The notes beneath the pieces are model-generated. The model had not been told where the DNA came from. It saw nothing but the letters and a program-made list of their open reading frames with translations, and made no database searches. From Nitrospirota bacterium (lineage in GTDB: Bacteria > Nitrospirota > JACRHL01), in NCBI GenBank assembly GCA_016212085.1, contig JACRHL010000019.1:248001-312000 (forward strand): a DNA stretch of 64,000 bases, written 5' to 3'. Shown one piece after another: positions 20,689 to 30,216 of the stretch. The translations under genes were made by a program, and so were the position numbers. Numbering within the stretch: the stretch's first letter is position 1; each line of letters begins with the position of its first letter.

Positions 20689-23600
20689 ATGGCTATGGCT
20701 ATGGAACAGGTTCACTACGACGTCATCGTGGTGGGGGCGGGGCCGGGCGGGGTGACCGCCGCCGCCACCGCCGCCCGCGCCGGCGCCTCGGTGCTGCTGC
20801 TCGAGGCCGGGGCCTTCGCCGGGGCGGAAAACTGGTCCGGCTGCGTCTACTTCGCCGAGAGCCTGCTGCACCCGGACGCCTTCGGGCCCGACGCCATCCA
20901 CGCCGCCCCCTTCGAGCGCCGCCTGGTGAAGCGCGGCGTGGGCCTCACCGACGGCGAGACCCTCATCGCCGCCAGCATCCACGACGCGGACACCTTCTCC
21001 CACTGCTACACGGTGCTGCGCCCGGTGTTCGACCCCCACTGGGCGGAGCTGGCGCGCGGCCTGGGCGCCACGGTGCTGGCCGACACCACCGTCACCTCCC
21101 TGATCCGCCGCGACGGGCGCGTGGTGGGGGTGCACACCAGCCGCGGCCCCGCCTATGCGGACATCACCTTTCTGGCGGAGGGCGACGCCTCGCACCTGGT
21201 GCGCCACGAGGGGCTGGAGCGGGTGGCGGAGCCGGGCTTCAGCCAGGGCGTGAAGGCGGTCTACCGGCTGGGCCCGGACGAGATCCAGCGGCGCTTCGGG
21301 GTGGCCCCCGGCGAGGGCGCCGCCAACGAGGTGATCGTGCGCAACGCCAGCTTTGGCGGCCGCTCCCTCAAGCTCAACATGGCCGCCTTCGTCTACACCA
21401 ACCGCGACACCCTGTCCGTGGGCTACGCCATGCCCCTGGCCAACCTGGCCAGCCAGTACCGGGGCCGCCACGAGGAGCTGCTGGCCCACGTGGCGCGCAT
21501 GCCGGGCATCGCCGAATACCTGGAGGGCGCCGAGCTGTCCGCCTTCGGCGCCAAGCTCATCCGCACCGGCGGCATCACCCGCGCGCCGCGCCTGGTGGAG
21601 GACGGCCTGGCGGTGGGCGGCGCCGCCGCCGCCTTAGGGATAGACGCCCCCTACCCCAACTTCACCGGCCCCGCCGCCGCCACCGGCCTCTATTTCGGGC
21701 GCGCGGTGGCCACCCTGGCACGCACCGGCCAGGCCCCCACCCAGCGCAACCTGAGGGCCGCCTACCTGGAGCCGCTGAAGGCCTCGCGCTACTGGAAGGA
21801 CGCGGAGGCCCTGAAGGCGTGGCCCGACTTCCTGGAGCACACCGCCACCTTCTTCGGCCCGGTGGTGGACGTGGCCTGCGGCACCACCCGCTACCTGACC
21901 GACCGGGGCCCCTACTGGACCCGCGCCTGGAACACCGCCCGCCTGCTGCGCGACCACCTGGCCCCCCGGCGGCTGGGGGCGATGCTGGGCGACAAGGCGC
22001 GCATGGGCGCCGCCCTGGGCGCCACCCCGCACCTGCGCAAGGTGCTCCGCCTCAAGGGCCTGGGGCGCATGGCCGTGAGCAGCGTGAAGCGGCCGCCCAG
22101 GGCCCCCGGCGGGCTGTCCGTCACCATCCGCGTGAACGGCGAACACCGCGACCTGGGGCGCCTGCCCCTGGGCCTGCGCGGCCCGGCGCGTCGCCAGCTC
22201 GCGGGCATCGGCCAGGCGCTGGCGGCGGTGTACCGCAACGGCGCCCAGCCCTTTGCCGAGCGGGTGGCCGAGGGGGTGGACGCCGTCACCGGGCGGCTGC
22301 GCCTGCTGGACCTGCTGCTGGCGGGGGCCGCGGGGGCGGGGCTGCTGCTCACGGCGCTGCTCACGGCCCTGTACGACCTGTTCCGCTTCAAGGTGCTCAA
22401 GGTGCCGGCGGAGCAGGTGCTGGACAACCCGGTCAACCGCGACAACGCGCGCCTGAAGGCCCTGCGCGAGCTGGAGGGGCGGCCCGACACGGGCGCCATG
22501 GCGGCGCGCCTGGCCACCAACACCTACCGCCCCGGCGCCACCCCGCACATCCGCGTGCTGTGGCCCGACACCCTGCAGGCCCACTCCAGGCTGGCGGACG
22601 CCCCCTACTGGTCCGTGTGCCCCGCCGGGGTGTACGCCTTCGCGCCGTCCCTGGCCGGCCACGGGCTGGTGACGGTGAACCACGAGAACTGCGTGAAGTG
22701 CGAATCGTGCTGGCAGTCGGCGCCGGACGGGGTGCTGTGGGGCCGCCACACGGACCACCAGCTCATCTACCGGCCGCACAGCGCCGCCCTGGACGTGGCG
22801 CCGCCCGCGCCCCCCGCCCAGGCCCCCAACCGGCCGCGCCTCACCCCCCTGCCCACCCTGCCGGACGGCATCCGCCGCCAGCCCCGCTTCGTCACGGCGC
22901 TGGACGACCTGGCGCGCCTGAACGCCCGCGCCCGCGCCGCGCTGGTCGCCTTCGAGGTGGCGGTGGACAACCTGCCCCCCGCCGCCGACCGGGGCCGCAC
23001 CGCCTGGCCGGAGCGGGTGGCCCGGGCCGCCCGTCACCGCCTGCACGCCCTCGAGGCGGCCCTGAGCGACGGGCCGGCGGGCCGCATCCCCGCCGCCGCC
23101 GGCATGCCCCGGTCGCCCTTCGCGCCGCTCATCGGCGTGCTGGAGGAGGAGGCGGGGCGCCTGTCCGCCCTGCTGGCCACGCGCAACCTGTTCGAGGCGG
23201 CGGTGGCCTCCCGCCGCATCCGCGAGACGGTGCTGGACCCGCTCTCCGTCACCCTCCAGGAGCCGCTTCCGGCGCCCCGGCACCCGGCCACCCGGCCATG
23301 CCCGGACGCCACCGCCCAAAGCCCCGCCGAGGCCGCCCTGCGCGCCCGCTTCGGCGATCAGGCCGTCAAGCGCTGGGACCGGGAGGGCATCGACGCCACC
23401 GACGCCACCGCCCTGTGCGCCCTGTTCGACGCCCTGCCCGCACCCGGCGCCGCCGATCCGCTGCCCGCCGCAACCCTGGCCGCCCTGCGCGCCTGGGCCG
23501 CCCTGCACTCCGGCGTGGCCCTGCTGGCCCTGCACCGGGTGGCGGCAAACGCCCTGGGCATCGCGGGCGGCGCCCTGGCGGATGGCTCCGAGCTGACGGC

Positions 23601-26600
23601 CGGCGGCGCGGGGGCCCTGTCCGGCACCCTGGCGCTGGTGCCCGCGCGGCTGGCGGAAACGCTCATCGTGCTGCGCGGCGGCCAGCTTGCCATCCTGCCG
23701 CTGGACGGCCCCGGCGTCACCCGCCGCGCCGTGCGCGCCGGCGGCATGCACCCGGCGGGCTTTTCCACCATCACCCTCGACAACGCCCCGGCCCAGGCGC
23801 GCCCCCTGCCCGCCGAACTGGCGGCGTTCCTGCCCCACGCCTGCGGCGCCATCGCCCTGGGCGCCGGCGACTACCTGGCCCGGCGCGCGGTGGAACAGGC
23901 CCTGGGGCGCATCCAGTTCCCCGGCCAGATGCAGGATCCGGCGGGGCACGACAGCATCGCCAAGTTCGGCGCCGTCAAGGCCCTGGTGGCGCGCACCCTG
24001 GCTTGGCGCGAGCTGCTGGACGGCGTGGCGGAACGCGCCCTGTCGGACGGCGCCGGCCTGCCGCCGGACCTGCTGCCGGCCCTGGCCCGGATGGCCTTCT
24101 CGCCCAGGAACGGCCGCATGGGGTACGACGCGGGTCAGGTGTTCGGCGGCACCGGCTACTCGGAAGACGAGCAGATGAGCCGCTGCTACCGCGACAGCGC
24201 GGTGTTCCCGCACCTGCCGCCGGCGCTGGGCGCCCTGGAGCGGCTGGCCGCCTGGTGGCAGGAGTCCGACGCCCCCCTGGCCGCCCGCGTGGTGGCGGAC
24301 GACGACACCTTCGCCGATCTGTCCGGCGGCCCCCTGGCGGACCACCTTGCCCAGTGGCAGGACGCCGCCGCGCGCATCGACGCCCTGGCCATCGCCTCGG
24401 AACCGGCGCGGGAGGCGCTGGCCCTGGCCATCGCCTGCTACCACCAGATGACGCGCGTGGCCCGGCGCCTGGAGGCGGGCCTGCCGGTGGAGGGCGAGGC
24501 CGCCGCCCTGGAGACCCTGCTGGGCATCCTGGCGGACCTCATCGCCCAGGCCCAGGGGGAGCAGGGGGGGCCGGCGCCCGCCTTGGCCCACTTCCCGGAA
24601 CTGCCGGACCGGGATGCAAGGCCCCTGGCCCTGTCCTACGACGCCCTGATCCACATGGACGACCCCTACGAGTCCGGCGACTTCCTGCGCAAGCCCCCCG
24701 GCGGCCCGCCGCGCTTCATCCCCGAGATCCAATTGCACGACCCGGAACTGCGCGTCACCTGGGAACAGTGCTACCGCTGGTTCCTGGAGCACTGTTCCAA
24801 GGCGCCGGACGATGGCGGCTTCTATGAGCACTACATCGAGCGCCGCCACACCATCCCGGCGGAGATGCTGGAGGGCTTCAAGCAGAACGGCATGTTCGCC
24901 AGCGTGGTGCCCGCGCGCCTGGACGGCCTGGGGTGGAAGAAGATCGGCTACTACCTGCTGGTGTCCGGCGCCATGCGCCACGGCGACGCGTCGCTGTCGC
25001 TGCTCATCATGGCCAGCACCAGCATCGGCACCACCCCGGCGCTGATCGGCCTGGACAAGGAGATCCCGCTGGTGGAGCACGAGCTGGGCGCGTTCCGCGA
25101 CGACCCGGCCCGGCTGGGGGCCATCGCCGAGGGCCTCGCCGCCGTGGTGGCCCAGCTTGCCAGCCCCGACCCCAAGAAGCTGGAGCGCGACGTCACCGCC
25201 CTGGCGGACAAGGTGGACGCCACCATCCGCCGCACCAAGGTGGTGAAGTACCTGGCCCAGAACTTCCTGATGGCCTTCTACGGCGCCGCCCTGGCCGGCC
25301 GCCGCAAGGACTTCGGGGCGTTCTCCAGGGGGCTGCGCGAGGCCCAGGAGCGCCTGCGGCCGCTGCCGGACACCCTCCTCCAGGCACTCGCCGAGCTGCC
25401 GCGCCGGCGCCGCGCCGCCGAGCAGTTTTTGCGCGCCCTCGGCCACGGCGCCGTGGCGGGCTTCGCCCTCACCGAGCCCACCGCCGGGTCCGACTCCGGC
25501 GGCGTGACCACCACCGCGCACCTCAAGGAGGTGCCCGTCACCCTCATGGGCGACGGCCGGTACCGCTTCGAGATCGACGGCAGGGAGCGCTTTTTGCTGG
25601 ACGCGGACCGCATCGTGTTCGGCCGCGTGGGCACGGACGGCACCTTTAACCCCGGCACGGAGCGGGACGGCCTGGGGGCGCGCTTCGGCGACCCAGCCCC
25701 CGGCGCCTACGGCCACGGGGTGGCCATGGGCTACCGCCTGCAGGACGGCGCCATCGCCCCCATCTCCCACGCGGGCTACGACCACGCCACCGACCGGGGC
25801 ACCCGCACCGTGCGGGTGCGGGAGGACGACCTGCCGTTCCACGACATCGCCCAGGTGCGCGATGGCAACCGCTACGCCTTCTACGAGGTGTCCGGCGCCA
25901 AGATGTGGATCACCAACGGCCGCGTGGCCACCCAGTTCTCCATGTACGTCAAGACCGACGAGGGCATCACCGGGCTTCTGGTGGACCGCCACGCCGAGGG
26001 CCTCATCGTCGGCCGCGACGAGGAGAAGATGGGCCAGCAGGGCTCCCCCACCAACGAGCTGTCCATCGACCGCATGCGCGTCCCGCGCGAGAACGTCATC
26101 GGCTACGAGGGGCACGGCCAGGTGAACGCCCTGGAGACCCTCAACGTGGGCCGCTGCGGCCTGGCGGTGGCGGGGGTGGTGATGACCCGCCGCATACTGG
26201 TGGAGGCCAAGGCCGGCCTGCCCCCCTCGGACCGGCGCGACCGGGCGCTGGCGGAGGTGGCGGCCAGGGTGTTCGCCAACGAGTCCCTCGCCTTCCACCT
26301 GGTGGGGCGCTTCGACAACAAGGCCACCCGCTCCGTGCGGCTGGAGAGCGCCATCGCCAAGTACGCCTGTTCGGAACTGCTGCACGAGGCGCTGGACCGC
26401 ATCGAGCCCCTGTGGGGCCCCATCGGCCAGACCCGCGACATGCTGGTGGAGAAGATGCGCCGCGACGCGCGCATCCTCAACATCTACGAGGGCACCAACG
26501 AGGTGCAGCGCTTCCTCATCCTGCGCGAGCTGTGCGCCATGGCGGCGGACTGGCCGGAGCAGGACGCCGAATCCGGCCGCCTGGCCGCCCTGGCAAGCTG

Positions 26601-28719
26601 GAAGAACACCCTGCGCCGGACCGTGGCCGAGGCCGTCGCCACCCTGGGCGACGCCGTGTGGCAGGACGCGGCCATGCAGCCCGCGTTCTTCCCCCTGGCC
26701 GAGATGGCGGGGGAACTCTACCTGCTGGACACCACCCTGTACCGGCTGGAATGGATCGCCGGCCACCGCGCCGTGCTGGGGGCGGACTACGCCGATCCCA
26801 TGACCGCCACCGGCGAGCGCGCCGTCACCCAGTGCCTGGCGCGCCTGCAAGCGCTGCACGACCGCTACGACCGGGGCCGGGCCCACGCCCTGGCCAGCCG
26901 CTACCCGGCCGAGGCGGTGGCATCCGACGCGGCCATGGAGCCGCACCGCATGGCCGCGCCCCGGCCCGCGCCGCTGGCCCGCAAGGCGGCCATCACCTGC
27001 CTGCTGCGCCCGGTGGCGGTGCCCGCCCCCACCCCCCGGCTGAACGCCCACGGCCACCTGGCGGAGCGGGTGTGGCGGGCCAACCCGGCGGATGCCCACG
27101 CCCTGGCCCAGGCGCTGGCCCTGCGCGCCGGCGCCGCCGCGCCGGTGTCCGTAGCCGTGGCAAGCTGCGGCGGCCCGGTGGGTGAGCGCCTGCTGCGCGA
27201 GGCCCTGGGCGCCGGCGCCGACCGCGCCGTGCTGCTGGACCTGCCCGCCCAGGCGGCACCGGCCGCCTGGGCGGACGCCCTGGCCGGTTCGCCGGAGGCG
27301 GACGCCGCCGACCTGATCCTGTGCGGCGCCACCAGCGCCGACGCGGACGCCCCCCTGGGGCCGTTCCTGGCGGGCCGCCTGGGCCGCGCCCTGTGCCTTG
27401 GCGACAGCCTGTCCACCCGCGCCGGGGGGGCGGAACTGCTGGCGGACGGCGCCCCCCTTCCCGAGGGGGCGCTGCTCGCCCTGGCGGACGGCGGCGCCCG
27501 GCCGCTGCCCACCCTGGCCGGCATGGCCCGCGCCATGGCGGCGGCCATCGCCCCGCCCGGCGGTGCCCACGGCGCCCCCACCTTCGAGCGCGCCGCCGCG
27601 AGCGGCGACGGACAACGGACGGTCACCACCGTCGACGGCGGCGCCGAGCTGCTCAGGCACTTCGCCGAGTCCGCCCGGCGCATGGCCGCCGCCCCCTACG
27701 GCGGCGAATGGGAACAGCGCCCACACCCCGCCGACGGCGTGTGGGCGCTGGCCCAGGCCCACGAGGCCCAGGCGGTGGTGGCGTTCCGCGCCGCCCGCGA
27801 GCTGGCGGACGCCCTGGGCCTGCCCGCCTTCGCCCTGGCCAGCGGCAACGCGGCGGGCCTCCGCCGCCTGGCGGGCGCCGCCCAGGGCGCGGGCATCACC
27901 CTGTGCCTCGGCATCGACACGGCAGGGGTGGCCCTGTCCGAGTCCGGCCGCCGCGCCCTGCTGGCCTCGGTCATGAAGGGCCGGGGCGGGGCCGCCACCC
28001 GCGTGGTGGCCCCCGCGCCGTGGGCGGCCGCCCTGGGCTTCGTGGCGGGCACCCTGGGCACCGGCCCCGTGGCCCTGTCGGGGGTGACCGGGGTCAGCAT
28101 GGATGGCGGGCGCATCGCCGTGCGCCGCGCGGCCTACGGCGGCACCCTGTCCGCCGTCACCCGCCATCCGGATGGCGCCTCCCTGTGGCTGGCGGTGGAC
28201 GCCACGGCCCCCTTCACCGGCGGCGCGCCGGTGGCCGGCTTCGCCCTGGCGCGCCCCGCCGGGCCGCGCCTCGCCCCGGCCGACCTGGACCCGCATTTCG
28301 CGCTGCCCGTGGCCGACCTGCGCACGGCGGAGGTGATCGTCGACATGGGCCTGGGCGCCGGCAGCGAGGCGGGCCTGAGGCTGGCGCGGGAGCTGATGGA
28401 GGCCCTGTCCGCGCTGTCCCTCTCCCCGCACCTGGGGGCCACCCGCAAGATCACCCAGGGGCTGGGGCTGCTGCCCCAGTCGCACCAGATCGGCCAGACC
28501 GGCGTGGCGGTGAACCCCAAGGTGATCCTGGCCCTGGGCATCTCCGGCGCGCCCCAGCACACCGACTACATCGGCGGCCGCGCCCACGTGCTGGCCTTCA
28601 ACAAGGACCCGGACGCGCCGCTCATGAGGCTCACCCGCCCCGGCTGCACCGTGCACCCCATCGTGGGCGACCTGTTCGACACGGTGCCCGAGCTGATCCG
28701 CCGCCTGCGCCGGGAATGA
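20689..28719 (+). CDS. Giant fusion: ETF-quinone oxidoreductase + ferredoxin + two acyl-CoA dehydrogenase domains + ETF beta + ETF alpha
   Basis: One open frame of 2,676 codons without a break. (1) 1-520: FAD-dependent FixC/ETF-QO domain, GAGPGG at 16-21, ENWSGC at 46-51. (2) A hydrophobic helix at about 540-565. (3) 600-700: ETF-QO-type 4Fe-4S domain, cysteines 644, 668, 671, 674 in VCPAGVY and NCVKCESCW; spacing matches ETF-QO. (4) About 880-1200: degenerate acyl-CoA dehydrogenase with GGTGYSEDEQ near 1153, but YRDS where the catalytic YEGT Glu would be. (5) About 1310-2070: acyl-CoA dehydrogenase with FALTEPTAGSDSGG, SGAKMWITNG and IYEGTNEVQR (Glu1934), plus insertions. (6) About 2090-2300: ETF-beta-like. 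(7) About 2305-2676: ETF alpha, with the FAD motif GISGAPQH and FNKDPDAPL. Expected to carry electrons from an acyl-CoA to quinone in one chain. AAGGA overlaps the first ATG; ATG 20695 or 20701 may be the used start. Confidence 0.88.
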   Translation: MAMAMEQVHYDVIVVGAGPGGVTAAATAARAGASVLLLEAGAFAGAENWSGCVYFAESLLHPDAFGPDAIHAAPFERRLVKRGVGLTDGETLIAASIHDADTFSHCYTVLRPVFDPHWAELARGLGATVLADTTVTSLIRRDGRVVGVHTSRGPAYADITFLAEGDASHLVRHEGLERVAEPGFSQGVKAVYRLGPDEIQRRFGVAPGEGAANEVIVRNASFGGRSLKLNMAAFVYTNRDTLSVGYAMPLANLASQYRGRHEELLAHVARMPGIAEYLEGAELSAFGAKLIRTGGITRAPRLVEDGLAVGGAAAALGIDAPYPNFTGPAAATGLYFGRAVATLARTGQAPTQRNLRAAYLEPLKASRYWKDAEALKAWPDFLEHTATFFGPVVDVACGTTRYLTDRGPYWTRAWNTARLLRDHLAPRRLGAMLGDKARMGAALGATPHLRKVLRLKGLGRMAVSSVKRPPRAPGGLSVTIRVNGEHRDLGRLPLGLRGPARRQLAGIGQALAAVYRNGAQPFAERVAEGVDAVTGRLRLLDLLLAGAAGAGLLLTALLTALYDLFRFKVLKVPAEQVLDNPVNRDNARLKALRELEGRPDTGAMAARLATNTYRPGATPHIRVLWPDTLQAHSRLADAPYWSVCPAGVYAFAPSLAGHGLVTVNHENCVKCESCWQSAPDGVLWGRHTDHQLIYRPHSAALDVAPPAPPAQAPNRPRLTPLPTLPDGIRRQPRFVTALDDLARLNARARAALVAFEVAVDNLPPAADRGRTAWPERVARAARHRLHALEAALSDGPAGRIPAAAGMPRSPFAPLIGVLEEEAGRLSALLATRNLFEAAVASRRIRETVLDPLSVTLQEPLPAPRHPATRPCPDATAQSPAEAALRARFGDQAVKRWDREGIDATDATALCALFDALPAPGAADPLPAATLAALRAWAALHSGVALLALHRVAANALGIAGGALADGSELTAGGAGALSGTLALVPARLAETLIVLRGGQLAILPLDGPGVTRRAVRAGGMHPAGFSTITLDNAPAQARPLPAELAAFLPHACGAIALGAGDYLARRAVEQALGRIQFPGQMQDPAGHDSIAKFGAVKALVARTLAWRELLDGVAERALSDGAGLPPDLLPALARMAFSPRNGRMGYDAGQVFGGTGYSEDEQMSRCYRDSAVFPHLPPALGALERLAAWWQESDAPLAARVVADDDTFADLSGGPLADHLAQWQDAAARIDALAIASEPAREALALAIACYHQMTRVARRLEAGLPVEGEAAALETLLGILADLIAQAQGEQGGPAPALAHFPELPDRDARPLALSYDALIHMDDPYESGDFLRKPPGGPPRFIPEIQLHDPELRVTWEQCYRWFLEHCSKAPDDGGFYEHYIERRHTIPAEMLEGFKQNGMFASVVPARLDGLGWKKIGYYLLVSGAMRHGDASLSLLIMASTSIGTTPALIGLDKEIPLVEHELGAFRDDPARLGAIAEGLAAVVAQLASPDPKKLERDVTALADKVDATIRRTKVVKYLAQNFLMAFYGAALAGRRKDFGAFSRGLREAQERLRPLPDTLLQALAELPRRRRAAEQFLRALGHGAVAGFALTEPTAGSDSGGVTTTAHLKEVPVTLMGDGRYRFEIDGRERFLLDADRIVFGRVGTDGTFNPGTERDGLGARFGDPAPGAYGHGVAMGYRLQDGAIAPISHAGYDHATDRGTRTVRVREDDLPFHDIAQVRDGNRYAFYEVSGAKMWITNGRVATQFSMYVKTDEGITGLLVDRHAEGLIVGRDEEKMGQQGSPTNELSIDRMRVPRENVIGYEGHGQVNALETLNVGRCGLAVAGVVMTRRILVEAKAGLPPSDRRDRALAEVAARVFANESLAFHLVGRFDNKATRSVRLESAIAKYACSELLHEALDRIEPLWGPIGQTRDMLVEKMRRDARILNIYEGTNEVQRFLILRELCAMAADWPEQDAESGRLAALASWKNTLRRTVAEAVATLGDAVWQDAAMQPAFFPLAEMAGELYLLDTTLYRLEWIAGHRAVLGADYADPMTATGERAVTQCLARLQALHDRYDRGRAHALASRYPAEAVASDAAMEPHRMAAPRPAPLARKAAITCLLRPVAVPAPTPRLNAHGHLAERVWRANPADAHALAQALALRAGAAAPVSVAVASCGGPVGERLLREALGAGADRAVLLDLPAQAAPAAWADALAGSPEADAADLILCGATSADADAPLGPFLAGRLGRALCLGDSLSTRAGGAELLADGAPLPEGALLALADGGARPLPTLAGMARAMAAAIAPPGGAHGAPTFERAAASGDGQRTVTTVDGGAELLRHFAESARRMAAAPYGGEWEQRPHPADGVWALAQAHEAQAVVAFRAARELADALGLPAFALASGNAAGLRRLAGAAQGAGITLCLGIDTAGVALSESGRRALLASVMKGRGGAATRVVAPAPWAAALGFVAGTLGTGPVALSGVTGVSMDGGRIAVRRAAYGGTLSAVTRHPDGASLWLAVDATAPFTGGAPVAGFALARPAGPRLAPADLDPHFALPVADLRTAEVIVDMGLGAGSEAGLRLARELMEALSALSLSPHLGATRKITQGLGLLPQSHQIGQTGVAVNPKVILALGISGAPQHTDYIGGRAHVLAFNKDPDAPLMRLTRPGCTVHPIVGDLFDTVPELIRRLRRE

Positions 28720-28822
28720 CCCCCCCTTCCAGGGCCGTGTGGCGCTTGGCGAAGCGGCATCCGATCCGCTACCATGCGAGACATTCCGGTTCCGCCAAAC
28801 GCATGTCGAGGTATCACGCATC

Positions 28823-29053
28823 ATGGCCGAGCGCAAGGAGGTCGACGCCCGCGGCATGGCCTGTCCGGGCCCGCTGATCGCCCTGATCAGCGCCCTGAAG
28901 ACCGTGGAGGTGGGCGACGAAGTGGAGGTACTGTCCACCGACCGGGGTTCCAACAAGGACATCGCCACCTGGCTGAACAAGGCGGGCCACCAGTTGGTGG
29001 AGTCGGAGCAGTTGGCCGACCACATCCGCTTTCTCGTCAGGAAACTCAGGTAG
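28823..29053 (+). CDS. tusA: TusA-family sulfur carrier/sulfurtransferase
   Basis: 76 residues with the conserved CPGPL motif (Cys14), the persulfide-carrying site of TusA/SirA proteins. A GAGG lies upstream of ATG 28823. In sulfur oxidisers, TusA homologues move sulfane sulfur between SQR, rhodanese and heterodisulfide-reductase-like enzymes; in other bacteria TusA serves tRNA thiolation. The position directly before sqr, 12 bases apart, favours the dissimilatory role. It lies 103 bases downstream of the giant ETF fusion gene. Confidence 0.88.
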   Translation: MAERKEVDARGMACPGPLIALISALKTVEVGDEVEVLSTDRGSNKDIATWLNKAGHQLVESEQLADHIRFLVRKLR

Positions 29054-29065
29054 AACGGGGAGACC

Positions 29066-30205
29066 ATGACCACGCGCATTCTGATCGTGGGCGGCGGCCT
29101 GGCCGGAACCATCGTCGCCAACGGCCTGTGCCGCCAACTGGGGCGCGAGCTGGCCAAGGGCGCGGTGAACATCACCATGCTGGGGGCCGACGAGCGCCAC
29201 CTCTACCAGCCGGGGCTGCTCTACATCCCCTTCGGCCGCATGCGCGAGGCCGAGCTGTTCCGCGAGCAGCGCAAGGTGCTCAGCCACCACGTCTATTTTC
29301 ACGTGGACCCGGCCACCGCCATCGACGTGGACGGCCGCACCGTCACCACCGCCTCCGGCAAGGAATACGGTTACGACTACCTGGTGCTGGCCACCGGCTC
29401 GCGCATCACCCCCGAGGAGGTGCCCGGCATGGCCGAGGGCGCCCACTGGTTCTACGACCTGGCCGGGGCCCGCCGGCTGCGCGAGGCGCTGGGCGTCTTT
29501 ACCGGCGGCCGCATCGTGGTCAACGTCAACGTGCCCCACAAGTGCCCGGTGGCCCCGATCGAGGTCACCTTCATGCTGCACGACTTCCTCAAGGAGCGCG
29601 GCCTGTGGGACAAGACCGAGCTCACCTACACCTACCCCATCGGCCGCCTGCACGGCCTGGAGCCGGTGGCCAACTGGGCCCAGCCCGAGATGGACCGGCT
29701 GGGCATCAAGTACGAGACGTTCTTCAACGCCGAGTCGGTGGACCCCAACGCCCGCACCGTCACCTCCATGGAGGGTTCCACCCTGCCCTACGACCTGCTC
29801 ATCACCATCCCGCCCCACAAGGGGGCGCAGGTGATCGAGAACTCGGGGCTGGGCAAGGGCGGCTGGGTGGCGACCGACAAGAAGACCCTGCACCGGGTGG
29901 GATCGAACAACGTGTTCGTGGTGGGCGACACCACCGACATCCCCATCTCCAAGGCCGGCTCCACCGCCCACTTCGAGGCCGACACCCTGGTGGACAACCT
30001 GGTGTCCCTCATCCAGGAGGGGTGCATGGCCCGTGAGTATGACGGCAAGGTGTTCTGCTTCATCGAGGCGGGCCTGAACCGGGGCACCTACGTGTGGTTC
30101 AACTACCAGGTGCCGCCCAACCCGGTACCGCCGTCCAGGATGGTGCACTGGTTCAAGCTGGCCTACAACCGCATGTACTGGCTGTCCGCCCGCGGGCTGA
30201 TGTAA
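29066..30205 (+). CDS. sqr: Sulfide:quinone oxidoreductase (FAD-dependent, SQR-like)
   Basis: 379 residues of the pyridine-nucleotide-disulfide oxidoreductase fold. IVGGGLAG marks the first FAD segment, VLATGSR the second, and VFVVGDTTDIPISKAG the third. Cys160 in VPHKCPVAPIE and Cys331 in VFCFIEAG are the redox pair expected for SQR. No cysteine occurs near the first position of type I enzymes (about 128), so it fits a two-cysteine subtype (type III-like) or a related flavocytochrome. It oxidises sulfide to polysulfide or S0 and reduces quinone, peripherally bound to the membrane. It follows tusA and precedes a DUF1641 gene, a recurring trio in sulfide oxidisers. RBS GGGGAGACC. Confidence 0.9.
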   Translation: MTTRILIVGGGLAGTIVANGLCRQLGRELAKGAVNITMLGADERHLYQPGLLYIPFGRMREAELFREQRKVLSHHVYFHVDPATAIDVDGRTVTTASGKEYGYDYLVLATGSRITPEEVPGMAEGAHWFYDLAGARRLREALGVFTGGRIVVNVNVPHKCPVAPIEVTFMLHDFLKERGLWDKTELTYTYPIGRLHGLEPVANWAQPEMDRLGIKYETFFNAESVDPNARTVTSMEGSTLPYDLLITIPPHKGAQVIENSGLGKGGWVATDKKTLHRVGSNNVFVVGDTTDIPISKAGSTAHFEADTLVDNLVSLIQEGCMAREYDGKVFCFIEAGLNRGTYVWFNYQVPPNPVPPSRMVHWFKLAYNRMYWLSARGLM

Positions 30206-30216
30206 CGGAGACCGCC

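Noticed and set aside
20689-28719. Frameshift assembly artefact explaining the fusion
   Set aside because: All domain motifs lie in a single frame over 8 kb with consistent codon choice; no stop or frame change is needed. Only read-level data could overturn this.
21634-29178. A 2,514-codon open frame antisense to the giant fusion gene
   Set aside because: It is a consequence of GC-rich codon bias in the sense gene. The translation is low-complexity (rich in G, A, R, H, Q) with no family motif, while the plus-strand frame has many exact motifs.
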